Positions 11,226 to 23,394 of a stretch of DNA of 64,000 bases are shown here, in pieces (positions within the stretch are counted from its first letter, which is position 1; each line of letters starts with the position of its first letter). The notes under the pieces are model-generated. The model was not told the DNA's origin, ran no database searches, and saw only the letters and a program-made list of their open reading frames with translations. A program made the position numbers and the translations under genes. The stretch comes from Tenodera sinensis (lineage: Eukaryota; Arthropoda; Insecta; Mantodea; Mantidae): positions 124,079,412 through 124,143,411 of the forward strand of contig CM060967.1 in the NCBI GenBank assembly GCA_030765045.1. The letters are read 5' to 3'.

Positions 11226-11795
11226 GTCTTTATTCTTTATACTATGGATAGAAAGTATTGTATTCCACCAAAAACTACGTAAAGATTTCACCCAAAATTT
11301 TGTTTTGAAGTCCCTAAACCCAATGAAAACATTTTTAAAAACAGATTCATTGTATGTCTCTGAATAGCGTAAGTCCAAAATGAAAAGTTTAAAACCCAAA
11401 TATGGCACCAAGTTCAGCATCTTTGAAGAATGTAGCAGGAAGGTTTTCAAGAATATCCCCGCATGCTAAATTATCCTTTACGAGCCTCATTTTTCAAAAA
11501 CAGCTATAAAGATTTCGATTAAAATGGAATATGTTTAAGATATCTTCGTGACAAATTAAATGTTACTAGAAAATTTGAGATGTGTAACTTCTGAAGATTT
11601 CTACATTGGATGACTTTTGCATAACTGGTAAACCATAAGACATAGGCAAAATCATACTGCACAAAAAATGCAGATGTCTTTAAAGTAGAATTTGTAAAGT
11701 TAACCATTTCTAATATATTCCTTGTTATTGGTTTAAATTTGCAAAAACCTTTCCTGAAATATGAAGTCTCCAAGTCATGTGAACGAAATTTCAAA
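11226..11795 (-). mobile_element. Family A copy, diverged, inverted to its neighbour
   Basis: Read on the + strand it begins with a decayed hairpin region and GAAAGTATTGTATTCCACC. It passes an internal block, then GATTTCGATTAAAATGGAAT (11513), a GATGACTTTTGCATAACTGG stretch (11609), and an AACCATTTC...ATATTCCTTGTTATT stretch. It loses homology before the TC end. Together with 10507-11213 it forms an inverted pair meeting at the microsatellite-proximal (3') ends. Confidence 0.8.
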
Positions 11796-13240
11796 TACAT
11801 CACATAGCGATTCCACTGTCCTTAAACCCACTATATTTCTCTACAGCCATTGTATCTAAAGGAAATATGTAATAAAGTTATTAAAATGAAGTAGATAGAA
11901 TAATAAGTTTTTTAAGGATAGTTTGCATGACAACATCCATTGTGCGAGTATAAACGTATCTGTTGTGTTGGTTTTGGGGGTTTTCCATGGAGTAGGTATC
12001 CCAATACTAAATACGGTACAGCTTGTAAGTTACTTCAGTAGTTGTTAAACTTAATTAATGACTGGAAATTTACGCACAACTCTGAACTTAAACACAATCG
12101 TCAGTAAGCAGGATGTCTAGAAGCGACTTTAATCTTCCGGCAAGAACCCAGAAAGAGGGGAGTCATAAAAGGAGAGAGAATTCAAGAAGAAAAAAATGCT
12201 GTCTTCTCGGTGTAAGATATTCATCTTGTCATTTTATACGGATTGCAAAGTCTCCCTCCACCGGTCTTTAAATTAACGTTTATAGTTGTGCCTCTGGAAT
12301 CCATTATCATATAAAGTAACTACCTTTCAAGCGCGGAGGAAAAGAAGCGAAACGGCTTAACGTAATAAACATTATGAGGAAAATCTTCTATCTTGTCTAA
12401 TGGCTGATGTTTCAAGTTGAAATGGCTCGATATTCATGGGGAAACACAATTTCAGCTCCGAGTTAAATGGCTTGAACTTTATAGGCAAGCTAGTCTGCTA
12501 TGAAGATGGCGCTCGCTGCCTCTTTGCTCGCAAGATAAAAAACAGGGAGAGGAAAAAGATCTTGTTAGCAACTACACATGTAATGTGCACTGAGGAAGTC
12601 TACAATCAGAGGAAACTGTTTCCTTACAAGATTTCAACTCTACTGATTTAACAGGAAGGAGATTCATCGTCTGGGTAGATTGCTTATTGCAGGTATTTCC
12701 CCAATTTCCTAATGATCCTTAACAGACTCCAAGTATCTGTGTTACATTCATATTACTTTCTACTCCCTGTGCTTTATTTCTATACACCTTCTACAGGCTA
12801 TGGTTACGAAAACTTTATCTGGGACATGTTATATGGATATATGCAGCTCAGTTCGGGACACTTGCACTTAGTGACACACTCAACTCCCTTATACTGGGGT
12901 AAAAACCTTGCTACCTGTCCAAGGATAACACTCATCAAACCTGAATTTGATAATCTTTTTCAATTCCTAGGTAAAGAAATTGAATTTGGATACTATTATT
13001 GATTAAGGAAAATTGAAGCTATTAATAGTGAAACAACAGAATCTAAATTAAGAACAAATTAGAAACAAAAATCTCCGCTTCACTATCAATATTGCAAGTT
13101 GTTGTATTACTGACTAGTTTCAAGTTGTATTCAACTTATTCTCAAACAAGTTACCATAGTTACCGATGCTCAACTTAAAAGATCTATTTATTACCAACCT
13201 ATGAAAACAAAAACTTATAAATACAATCTATTCATATTTC
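11796..13240. other. Unassigned DNA
   Basis: Short frames at 12436-12651 and 12712-13002 (+) have no recognisable domain. No named repeat family is visible. Confidence 0.4.
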
Positions 13241-13244
13241 AAAA

Positions 13245-13440
13245 TTTATAACCAGAATAAAAGAGCATCTTAAAAATATTAAATATAAACAAATTGATCA
13301 ATCAGATGTGGTGCAACATTTTTACTCATTTAATCATGCAATAAATCCAGAAGTTACATTATTAAAACAATCAAATGGGGCTATAGATTTAATGGTTTGA
13401 GAAAATATATTCATTTAAAAAAAACACAACAACCGCTTTA
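13245..13440 (+). mobile_element. Possible Penelope-like element endonuclease remnant
   Basis: A frame reads FITRIKEHLKNIKYK, then SDVVQHFYSFNHAINPEV, then LLKQSN, a stop, and ENIFI. The pattern RIxEH...I followed by DVxxHF...NH recalls the latter part of the GIY-YIG endonuclease domain at the end of Penelope-like retroelement proteins. The GIY and YIG residues themselves are not visible upstream, and no reverse transcriptase is present, so this would be a short dead fragment. Confidence 0.35.
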
Positions 13441-14737
13441 TGAATTATGTGTTTTATAATTTGCCAGAAAATTCTTAATTTCTATAAAATGTTTGCTAGA
13501 TAAACGAAACAAATTCGATACCTGTGGGTTCGTTTTTCTCCAAAATCAGTTGAAATCTTCATGCATATAAAAACATATTTCATAACATGCAACTAAGAAT
13601 ATTAAGCCGTCGATAGCAATTCTGCCTTTGATTTTTTTTTTCTCTATGAAAAAAGATGAATACAAATTTGCATCTAATTTTTTTTTCAACAAAATCCACA
13701 ATTTTGTAAACTCTAGCTCAATGTGTGTAAAATATCATCTTGCATAAGCTTGCCAAATTTCACACGTGAAGTGTTTATAGTTTATGATAAAAAGTGTTTT
13801 TAAAATAATTGCAGTTAAAATTGAGGTTCAAACGTATGATGAACGGAGCTTTACAGAGAAGTAGTTGTCCTATGTTATCTTCTGATTTGCAATATTGTCT
13901 TTTGACATGAAGATCCTTAAATGAAGCCTATGATGACCTTAGCAGAAATAATATGTTGAGAATCTAAAATATTTTAATAAAATGAGTATGCAGTTCCAAA
14001 ATTTAAACCACAGCACGGTATATTGATATTTCTTGAGAGTTTTAAATGACTAATAAGCCACATATATTCTCATTAGCAAAAATCTCACAATAGAAAGTTT
14101 TAAATTTTATCATGTCAATTCCCCCTTAGTAATCATCTGTTAAATTTGGGAAACCCACATATGTATGTACATAACAGACCTTGTTAGAATTCATGCCAGT
14201 TATTACACACAATAACAAACATGTTTCAAAATTCTAGCTTGCACGCTTACTTAAACAGTTTTTACTGTGTAAATTCATTACTCTAAGAAAAGCGCTCCAG
14301 CCATCGTTTTTAAGAATACTCAGATAAAACTTCAGGTTTTAGAGAAAATATATAAAAAACGCCCAATTGTTTTAGAAAAGTTACTTCTTGGGCTCTCTAA
14401 AATTCTTAATTTCTCAAAGGTTAAATTTACTTCTCAAAATTGGAGGGGTTACTTTTAAAAAATTATATGATCATTGCTTTTAATGTATTTTTGACAACAA
14501 TTTCAAAACACATAGTAAAGCACTCCATCGCTTGGAGCATTTTGGGTATTAAAAATGCGTCGTGTAGGAAGATCCCAAGAATCGATTACATAGACTGTTG
14601 TGAGCTTCTGATAGGCGAGTTTTGGATAGACCTCAAATAATGCAAAAAATGGACCGAGTTCTTTATTAGTTTTGTTTACTAGTAATTATTGTATCTTCCT
14701 GTTTTGTATACTATATTATACCCATGCGCACAAAACA
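13441..14737. other. Unassigned AT-rich DNA
   Basis: No recognisable element or coding signal in about 1.3 kb of strongly AT-rich sequence. Confidence 0.45.
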
Positions 14738-15211
14738 TTAAATGCTTACCAGTGAATTCTTGATATCAAGTTTTGGGTGGATCACAATTGTAATTGGTTT
14801 GTGGGAAGCTAACAATCCCAAGTGTATGAGTTTTTCAACAAAACAATCACATAGTTTACTACTAAATGTTTTTGCCGAGTATTTCTGCGTCGCAAATGAA
14901 CAACGTCGGTCAGATAGACTGTCCGTTTTGCTGCACACCTCAATTTGCCACTCCTGGCATATATTTGAAGGTAATTGGCCTTACAAAAAACATTCGTTCC
15001 GTCTAATCTGCGTCATGCTTTCTGTGTCACGCCTACCTGAACCTGAAAACATACTACTTTCAATAAGTGAAATTATAAGTTCCCTAATGTTTTTGTAATA
15101 TTGTTCATTGTCCAGTCTTAAATTACCAGTATAGTACATACAGTTTATCGGTTGTTCCCAAGAGTGCAACATGGTCGACATTACACTAAACAGCAAACAA
15201 AAGTATCTCAA
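14738..15211 (-). pseudogene. Unknown protein fragment shared with 24540-24824
   Basis: Two minus-strand frames in the same phase (15211-14981 and 14938-14738) are separated by a stop. The first contains NIRELIISLIESSMFSG. The second contains SSKLCDCFVEKLI and ends near KPITIVIHPKLDIKNS. A second, diverged locus at 24540-24824 has ELIISLIKSSVFSV and NKCKLCDWFVGTLL in the same order and strand. The DNA around ATAAGTGAAATTATAAGTTC is conserved between them. Two co-linear protein-level matches suggest a decayed multicopy coding element, probably a transposon. I do not recognise the family. Confidence 0.5.
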
Positions 15212-15377
15212 AAAGCAGTCCTGCCAACGTACATGATAAAGGCATTTCTAACCTCAAATATCACAAGGTTAAAGTATCATGCTTTCAAACGATAATAATG
15301 GTTGAATATCGTTACTACACAACACAAGAACGTACTCACCTTCGGCAAATCTTGTTCTGCAATAACATGTTTGCATA
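15212..15377. other. Unassigned DNA
   Basis: Short AT-rich interval between the unknown protein fragment and the hairpin. Nothing is recognised. Confidence 0.4.
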
Positions 15378-15442
15378 AAATCGCTTCCGAGCGCTAAATA
15401 TCATAATATATATTTATGATATTTAGCGCTCGAAAGTGATTT
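15378..15442. repeat. Near-perfect hairpin, 29-bp arms, 7-nt loop
   Basis: The left arm 15378-15406 pairs with the right arm 15414-15442 at 27 of 29 positions around a 7-base AT loop. The arms contain the GC-containing core GAGCGCTAAATATCATAA and its complement. TTAATTAATTAATTAAT follows immediately. No second copy is visible in the window. It could be a cruciform, a small foldback element or a recent inverted duplication. Confidence 0.9.
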
Positions 15443-18400
15443 AATTAATTAATTAATACGGCATCTAAACAGAATGTTGTTTTAAAATCTGTCAGTTGGC
15501 CTCTCTGCAACCCGTTCATAAACAAGGGCTTGTGTGGCAACATAACAGACGCAATAACACCAGCTATGGCCGTAGCTTTGCTATGGTTATATGTTACGAA
15601 CAGTTGGCTGCACTAATGAAACCTAACGGATGGAATATCACCAAATATAACCAGACTGCACTATAATGGGGGGAAAATGTCAAGGTTGTTTTTTGTGCCT
15701 ACTATGCAAATAACTGCACTTCTAATCCCGAAAGCCTGTATACTGCCATATGTGTATACCACAGCTTCATATGTATTGGTTGGATATTATTACGCAAGTA
15801 TGCTGATATTGTAACAATTTGCAGAATGGTAGTTTTGGATACAAGGAAGGCAAGCAGGCACGCAGGCACAACTAGGGAAGCTGACCACTGGCCTGTTGGT
15901 TGGACGTTACCAGGAATTCTGATAAAGCCAGCCACCATGCCTTTGCCGCGAGGGAAACTTTACGATTCCCAGCGCTTTTAATTAATCCTTGTTCGCTCTC
16001 CCTCGGGAATTTTAATGGGCACTTTCTCCGTCCTTTCGTCGCGCGAGATAGGGACTAATGATGACCTCCTGGTTCAGAACTCGGAACACTTTGTCCCAGT
16101 GTAATGAGAATCAACTTTTGTGCTCTATTTTAGGCCCACTGTGGACCTGACCCATTTTTCTCATTCGAATAGTGGCGAAGCTGTTCGGTATCGTGTGTGC
16201 AAGCTAAATTAAATATTTATAAAAGCTTCATTAGTGCTCGTATCCCTATATTACAAAACTTCCAAGCATAGTGCTAGGCATCCAATGCTGGATGACTCAA
16301 ATATGCATTTGGTATCATTTATATGAAATATGCATTACAATATAAAATTTAGTTAATGTTTCAACTTTTTGAGCTTTAGGTATTGTCTCTCATGCCAGAA
16401 TTGGTCAAAGAAGACGTATTTTGCTCATATTTCCACCGTATGTTTTTGTATAAAATTGCAGTTCACGACGTGAGAAGATTGGTATGTTCTGCCTGTGTTT
16501 TGGTGGGCCACACTTTAATTTCCAGACGTCAAAAATTACTTCCACATCATTGAAAATTTGTGTGTATGTGTATGTAGGGGAAGGGGGGGGGGGGTGGACT
16601 GCATATTAAATAATATATCTTAAACCATTTCTGTTTTGCAAAACCAGTATTTTTGTTGTTGTTTCATTTATTCTAGATATCTAACCTCTGTGGTAATATC
16701 GGTTTCTTTGATTTGAGAAACAACTTGTGGTCTAAAAGGTCCTTAAATGTCAGTTTTGAGTTGATGGGATAGAGCACGCGCTTCCTTTTTAAAAAGTGAT
16801 GGGCAAATTTGGTTTAAGGAAGTAATATAGTGTATATATGACATGAAATTCGTGGATCGATATGTGTAAAAGTTAATTTAAAAAATAATGCAATTTCACT
16901 TAGCAGGTAACTGTTGGCTTCAATTGAATGTACACATACTTCAGTTTTAAATGAAAAGTAGTAAGTAGTATAATTTATAAAATGTTCTTCCAGTAGAATG
17001 CGTATCGTGCTTTGCACAAATGTTGATTTTGATTTGTGCATTTTTGCAACACTTATTTTCTAGTTTTATCCTAGCAATGGCAATCCTAAGTACAGAACTT
17101 TACTACCACTAACGGGAGAGGCACTTTGTAGCCACCGCGGTAACAAAATGTCCAAGCAAGTTTTAAAACAAATTTATTTTAAAATTGGGTCTTATATTTT
17201 GTCGTGTTTATAAAGGTAATATTTAACATTGTTTAATTATCTCTTTTTCACTTTTTTACATTAATCATATTATACGGACGGGGCAGTAGTTTATGACCAT
17301 ATTAACATTTCATTGGTTTTCAAAAAGAACAAAATTGAAAACTTTGAAGTAATTACGCAATTTAGTAGAAGAAAGAGATTAACAGTAACTATTTATTGCC
17401 TGTCATTAAAAATAAATTAAAAGACAGAATTTAAAAAAAATACAGAAAATGGGTTTAAGGTACCCCCCCCCCCCCTTAGTAATGCTAGGGAACCCTGGTT
17501 CGTTTGCTACGTGCTCCTGCTGATTTTCTAATGATTTGAAACTGCAGGCTGCTCATGCCTAGGTAGATCTGGATGCTCTAACTTAGTCAAATCAACTGAT
17601 CGAGTAGATTAAGAAATGGGCAATACTTAGACATGGTCAAAAGTCTAGGTATTCCTAGCTTACATAGACTACCAACCTGGACAATGAACTCTTTAAAAGG
17701 CATATATTCATATTTTCTTCGGCCACCCTAGCATTAAGTTTATGGTTATATTAATTTATTGGATATTAAGAACTGATTACCCTTTTATTTACTGAACTCT
17801 TAGCTTAATTTAAAGCATAATAAGCCATAATGTACGTTTAAGCAACGTGAAAGTGCATAGTGATCAATTCCTGTAATTTTAAACACAGTTCTGAAAGCTA
17901 GATTGATATGCACGTGTAATAACTGATAGTTTGAACACGCCCCTGTAATAACTCTATAATTTTCTGACACACGCTGCGGTGTTGCCAACGTCTAGCGCTG
18001 CAAATTCCTTGTATAACAAAGTTTAGCCAGCAAAGGTTTTTGAAAAGAACTTAGTTGGCAGAATCCGGTGGAAACCACCCTTCAGGAAAGGGTCAGAATT
18101 TCTAAAGAGACAGGAATGGGGTAGACAGACACATTCACCCCTAATGACCACTCTCCTCTCGAGGGGTGGGAGGGTAGCCACCCCAGCTAGCTTGTTATGA
18201 GATTCGCTTTAACACGATAAAATGAACAAGTTTCCGGCTATCCGACGGCCACCCTGCTCATATATAGACACCATTCATTTGATTTCATTACTTCAACAAC
18301 CCTAACATTATGGACAAAATTACATGACTGTCCACGTTTTATTCCATCGATCGCACTTCATCATTAATCATACTTATGTGGGGAGTTGATGTGTAAATTT

Positions 18401-18711
18401 ACTGCACCGTTCTTGTTTCAGCTTGTATACTGTCTTGTAACCCTGAGATACTTCTGCGACTGGTGTAAAATTGCACTAAATTACAATTATATAGATTCAT
18501 GTTTCTTCAACAGACAACATCAGATATAATACTTTATGTACATTCAGATTACAAGAGCTTTACGATCTCTACAGATTCAGCTGATATTTAGGGTAGATTC
18601 ACTGTTTCAATTGTCATAATTATTTATCGGAGGTGTTTAACTGCACAACTATAGAAAAGGTGACACAAAACGCTTTTCTTAAAAAAGAAAAAAAAATCGT
18701 ATTACAAAATA
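15443..18711. other. Unassigned DNA, 3.3 kb
   Basis: No recognisable transposon protein or repeat. A G-run lies at about 16576-16594 and a 13-base C-run at 17463-17475. Short frames (15702-15938, 16814-17041 and 17800-17988, all minus) show no domain. The section at 18050-18190 is GC-richer but has no coding signal. Confidence 0.4.
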
Positions 18712-19381
18712 AAAAATCTTATTTATTGCACTCACACGATGTTCTCTACTCTTGTACTAACTATTCTTACAAACTCTCATTCCCCTATCTTCATGTTAGT
18801 CGAGATAAACATTTGTATAAATTATTTTGTTCATAATTTTCTTGTAGCCTGTGTAAGGGGAACATGCGACAGTCAAATATTTTAAAGCTGGTTGCTTTAT
18901 GAAGGCTTTGAATTCCGTTCTCCTTGCACGGCCAAGGGACAAAAAAAAAAGTGAATAGTGACCTTCTATTTGTGAAAAGTTTTAAATATTGCAACATCCA
19001 CACAAATAACAAGGAATATCTCCGTAATGGTTCACTGCTCCATAGAAAATGCATTTGGACATACCATGTGTGTTTTGACGATATCTGCATTTATTGTATA
19101 ATAAGATTTTGTCTACCTCTTACGGGTTACATGGGTTATGGCCAGAAAATTCAAAATATACATTTCATTTGCTATAAAATATCTTAGAGTATGACATTTT
19201 AATCAAAATCGTTAGGGTCATTTTTGAAAAAAAATAAACATTTTCGAAAAGGTTTCCATGTAACGGGTAATTTAAGATGAAAATTTTCTTCAAAATTTGT
19301 GTCGCATCCTTAAAAGATATTACATTTAAATACTACTTTGATTTTTAACCGACTTTTCGTTTTTGAGTTGTGCTGTTCATA

Positions 19382-19473
<92 letters not shown>

Positions 19474-19528
19474 GATATTTTTCCAAAAATGCCTTTTTTA
19501 TTCAGAGGGCCTCAAGACATATATTTCT
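18712..19528 (+). mobile_element. Family A copy with long (CA)n, tail cut at 19528
   Basis: A sense copy starting TCTTATTTATTGCACTCAC at 18717. It contains CTTGTACTAACTATTCTTAC, TCCGTAATGGTTCAC (19020), the GTCTACCTCTTACGGGTTAC stretch (19110) and TTTCCATGTAACGGGTAAT. The lead-in GTGCTGTTCATAGACAC precedes the 88-bp (CA)n at 19383-19470. The tail runs through GGGCCTCAAGACATATATTTC and then switches at about 19529 to the inside of another family A copy. Confidence 0.9.
19383..19470. repeat. (CA)n microsatellite in family A
   Basis: About 44 perfect CA units at the fixed microsatellite site of the family A copy 18712-19528. Confidence 0.95.
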
Positions 19529-19878
19529 CTTATGGGTTACCACTTATACAAAAGTCATCAAGAATGAAGACGACTTCTGATAATATTACTAGGATATCTG
19601 ATATAGGATTTCTTTATCATAAAGATATCTTAAACATATGGCATTTTTATCAAAATCGTTAGAACAATTTTCATAGAATAAAAATTTCGAAAAGTGTTCG
19701 ACAGAAAAGGAGTCTAGGCTGGGAGGAGAGGGGTTCTTGAACAGTTTTCTGTCTCATACTTGGAAGATGCTGAATTTAAATACCTAGTTTAGTATTTAAC
19801 CGACTTTTTGAGTTATACTGTTCACGCATACAAGGGCACACATTACACATGGATCATTTTGTAAATATCTTGTGATGT
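19529..19878 (+). mobile_element. Family A fragment joined in tandem
   Basis: This fragment begins in mid-element (TATGGGTTACCACTTATACA corresponds to the CGGTTTACCAGTTATGCA block) immediately after the tail of the previous copy. It runs through ATCTTAAACATATGGCATTT, a diverged AAAGGAGTCTAGG block and GTTATACTGTTCACGCATAC. Its microsatellite site holds only CAAGGGCACACATTACACATGG-like sequence. The same-strand, partial arrangement suggests unequal recombination or template switching rather than two clean insertions. Confidence 0.8.
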
Positions 19879-20167
19879 CGGCCGCGGTGCACAATAAAGG
19901 CGTCAAGCTACCTCACACAACATACCAGGCACGGTATCAGAAGCGCTCAAGGCCAGGATGCCTGACGCAATTGTTTGTGAACACCTGACAATGAGAGCGG
20001 TACTACGAAAGTTTTTCGAGATTATTCGGGAGACAGCCGGCTTATTTGTAGAGGTTCCATAAAAGGTGAAGTTCGAGAAAGGTCCGTGTTACGTCATTCT
20101 CGTTGTATAATGAGAGGCAACGAGGGTAGCAGTTGATACATACATGACTCATCGCAGCAGACGGTTT

Positions 20168-20233
<66 letters not shown>

Positions 20234-20464
20234 CAGCTGCGTCTGTATGTCGTTGTGCGAGAACCGGTGCGCCGTAGAGGAAAATATCGAAGCAGTTAAT
20301 GAGTGTTGAGTGATCGTATGGTCAGAATTTTTGTAAGATAGAGGGAGAGAACTGAAACAGAAAATTGGCAAAGACAACAGTTGTGAGTTTTAAAATGACG
20401 AAAAGCTGAAGACTTACGCAAACGTTTTTGGAGGAGAATGAAGTGAACACTTAAGATGTGATGT
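19879..20464. other. Unassigned DNA containing a (TG)n tract
   Basis: This is GC-richer than average at 19870-20160. Frames across the microsatellite are repeat translations, not genes. No family A landmarks flank this tract. Confidence 0.4.
20173..20231. repeat. (TG)n microsatellite, ~58 bp
   Basis: About 29 perfect TG units, bounded by GGTTTTAGTT and TATCAGCTGCG. It is not in a family A context. Confidence 0.95.
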
Positions 20465-20900
20465 TTCTTATGAATATGATAGAGATTTAATAGAAGAAGT
20501 ATATAAATTTCAAGACATGTGACACTATAAAAATGTTATAATTTTATAAAACAAGGGCAGTGCACATTATATGCTGTGGAGTCGAGACCTGGACCTTGAA
20601 TAGAAATGAAAAATAATAATTGAAATAAAATGTTGGACGTACATAGCTGGCTGCAGTCTTAAACATCATATTAAAAATGGAACAAGAGAGCTACTATACA
20701 TATTTAATTTAAGCGACAAAATCAGGGAGTATAAAATGAAACGGTAAGATCATATCTCTCGAAAGCCAGAAGAAAGACTTACAGTACAAACCAGTTGGTA
20801 GTAGAGAATTAGGAAGACCAAGGAGACACTGGGAAGATCACTCTTGAGCCGAAGCAGGCCTATATGGCTTCTCTTAGAGGTTGATGAAGTGACAGAAACG
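20465..20900 (+). mobile_element. LINE 3' ORF remnant (RTE-like C-terminal region)
   Basis: Frame fragments match the order seen in RTE-like LINE C-termini: YDRDLIEEVYKFQDM near 20478, PWTLNRNEK near 20590, IAGCSLKHHIKNGTRELL near 20645, FNLSDKIREYKMKR near 20702, HISRKPEERLTVQTS near 20750, and RELGRPRRHW near 20808. Stops and at least one frame change interrupt it, so it is dead and 5'-truncated. The 3' flank to about 20960 is probably its untranslated end, but no microsatellite tail or target duplication is clear. Confidence 0.75.
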
Positions 20901-20960
20901 TAACTGGACTTCGACTTTTATGATTTTGTTGCTCTGGTGTCAGGAGTGGGATTCCTTGAA

Positions 20961-22540
20961 TTGTCAAATTGTTACGTTAGTTCCTTTATATTTTGAGGCC
21001 ATGCCATCTGGGATTGCTTACGTTTGATAATTGACGATAGTGTTGATTAAATGAGATAGTATATTTTAGTGTTGGAGAGAGTGAGTGATGCGAGCCAGAG
21101 GACGCTGTCCCTTCCAAAAAGCAAAGCATGAAGCAGTGCAGTCTTTTGTTGGCAGGCGAAACCTACCCATGCGCTACAAGTATCGATTTTCGGATTGGTG
21201 GCTGTAGCCACTCTGGTAATTGAATCAAATCACCCCTAATCTGCTAACACGCATGATAAGCCTGCAACAACAGGCTTAATGTTCGATTAAGGGGTGAGAG
21301 CTTAGCGTAGACATGTGAACATTACTTCTCTAGAAAACAAACGAGAACCCTCAACAACGTTCAACAAAATTATGTTTTGAAAAGGTGTTGTTGATATCCT
21401 AAAAACAGTAGTAAGACGCAGGCTCAAACCTACTCGCGTTGTAAATTTAGGGAATATTTAGTGAACGCTTTTGAAAGCTGCAGTGTTTCTTGAGGGAAGG
21501 CTTAAGTATTTGCAAAGCAAAAACAACAGAGTGAAGGAGGATTAGAAACCATATCCCACCAAAGTTAAATCTGCTAAATCTATGACCCATTAGGGTAAAG
21601 CCGGGCCAAACGAATATGACAGAAATTCGTCTAAACAAACTGAAAATTTATTATTTTGAAATAAGATACAAGAACAGAAGAAAAATAGCTGAAGCGTGTT
21701 AGAATGTCCATCCGCTAGGGCAGACACCACCAGTTTTAGTCATTGTCATCAACCGTACGGTTATGATGACGCTCAGAATATAAATAATTTTCGGTTCCTA
21801 CAAGCTTAACCTTGATTCTGAAGTTCAATAATCTAATTTTCAACACCATTTCTCTATTTTCATGAGAAAATAAACACAACGTCAATGAGTATGATGTAAA
21901 ACATTATTTAGATATGATTCACAACTATAAACATTTTAAAAGTTCTATTGAATTAATTACGAAACGAAAAGTGCGCTGTTCTTTTGCCCCTTGCCGAGTC
22001 GTGTCCGTGTGCCCCGTTGTGCGTTCAAACAGAAAATAACTGAAGATAGAAAGGCTGGAGATATTTACTCTAGTAAGCTTCGTCACGTATAACTGGATCC
22101 CTGAAGTCACCATATGTGTTTCTGTATGTAAAACGGATGGAACCTTAAAGTTTAGGTAACTAAATGACAAACGTTGTTTACATGTTTCGTTTCTGATGCT
22201 GTATTGCACGTTTGTTTAGTGATAATCGCAGATCATTTGAACAATATGTCGACACAAGTCTATTGTCCGCACCTATTCTCAATGCACAGTGATACCATCG
22301 TTGGTAAGAAAATTACACTAAATTTTCTTAACAAATGTCGTCTGCCTCCTATGTCCGTTTGCCCCATCCTCACCCTATCTTAAAAAGTATTTAAATTATC
22401 GGCATAATTTCTACTTATCATTCACGTGTGCCAAATGCTAAAATCTCTCAGGAGGAAGTCACTTCAGGGTAAAACAGTATAACGAATACTCTGGTTTAAA
22501 GAATACAGCAAGGATATGTTACAAAGAAGTGTACCAAGTC
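20961..22540. other. Unassigned DNA
   Basis: Short frames on both strands (21447-21638, 21925-22209 and 22174-22383) show no recognisable domain. No named repeat family is visible. Confidence 0.4.
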
Positions 22541-22544
22541 CAAA

Positions 22545-23170
22545 TTGTCCTCGCTATTTACTAGGGATTTCTGCCAAGAAGATGAAATAACTATGTCTAC
22601 TTTTACAACAATAATTGCAATAGGAATCACAATAGAAGAGTCCACAAACAAACTTAAAGGATCTGTGAATAAATTTAACAAGGAAGAAAGAAGTGGCCTG
22701 TTAAATGAAATGAGACCATATCTGTACATATTAATTTTACAAATAAGCAAATAAGGACACAATTAGTTAAAATAAATAATAAATAATTCCTGAAGTTCAA
22801 ATAGTAAAGCATTTAGATATTACCTTGGATTCAAAGTTAAATTAGAAGTATATTGAAAACAAAAGAAGGGAACTAAACATTAAATATAACAAGCGTTATT
22901 GGTTTATCGGGAAAAATTAATAAATTAATCTTCATCGCGAAATACTGGTATACATATAAACAAGCACTGAAACTAGCTTAAGGGATGTGGAAAAAGACTA
23001 ACATATAACACATACAAACGTTTCAAAATAAACTCTCAATTAAGAGTAGCATAAATGCTTTATGATATGTACGTAATGATAATTTACATAAAGACCTCAG
23101 GACTAATACAATCGGAGAAGTAAAAAAGGCAGCTAAAGGCAGCACAAAAGAGTTAAATAATATATAAATA
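22545..23170 (+). mobile_element. Jockey-like LINE reverse transcriptase remnant
   Basis: The open piece 22545-22754 contains FCQEDEITMSTFTTIIAIG, where jockey-clade RTs carry the FADDT catalytic box (here degraded to QEDE). It then has ESTNKLKGSVNKF, as in the alpha-helical segment that follows. After frame changes comes VKHLDITLDSKLN near 22811, KRRELNIKYNKRYW near 22862, and YVRNDNLHKDLRTNT near 23060. These match in order the C-terminal RT/thumb region of jockey elements. Several stops and frameshifts show it is inactive. Neither a 5' endonuclease nor a 3' tail is visible. Confidence 0.75.
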
Positions 23171-23394
23171 ATATAAATAATAAATAAGTTCTAAGCGAGA
23201 CGATTGTAAAGATCTGAGGGTCTTTATTGGAAGACTTAACCAAATAGTGAATATAAATATGAAATGAATATTAATAGATGAGCATATAAGCTCGGCTATG
23301 ATTATGAAAATAAAAAAATAAAAAACGAACTTCTACAGGATATTGATGCATGTCTCGTAAGGAAGATAGGATATTTTCTCTGATTACAGTAAGC

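Noticed and set aside
11079..11450. 123-codon minus frame
   Set aside because: It spans the junction of two inverted family A copies and cannot be an original gene.
14122..17490. Shared CCCCCTTAGTAAT with a nearby GGGAA(A)CCC at 14122 and 17471
   Set aside because: Only about 13 bases plus a short loose block match. The rest of the flanks do not align, so chance is likely.
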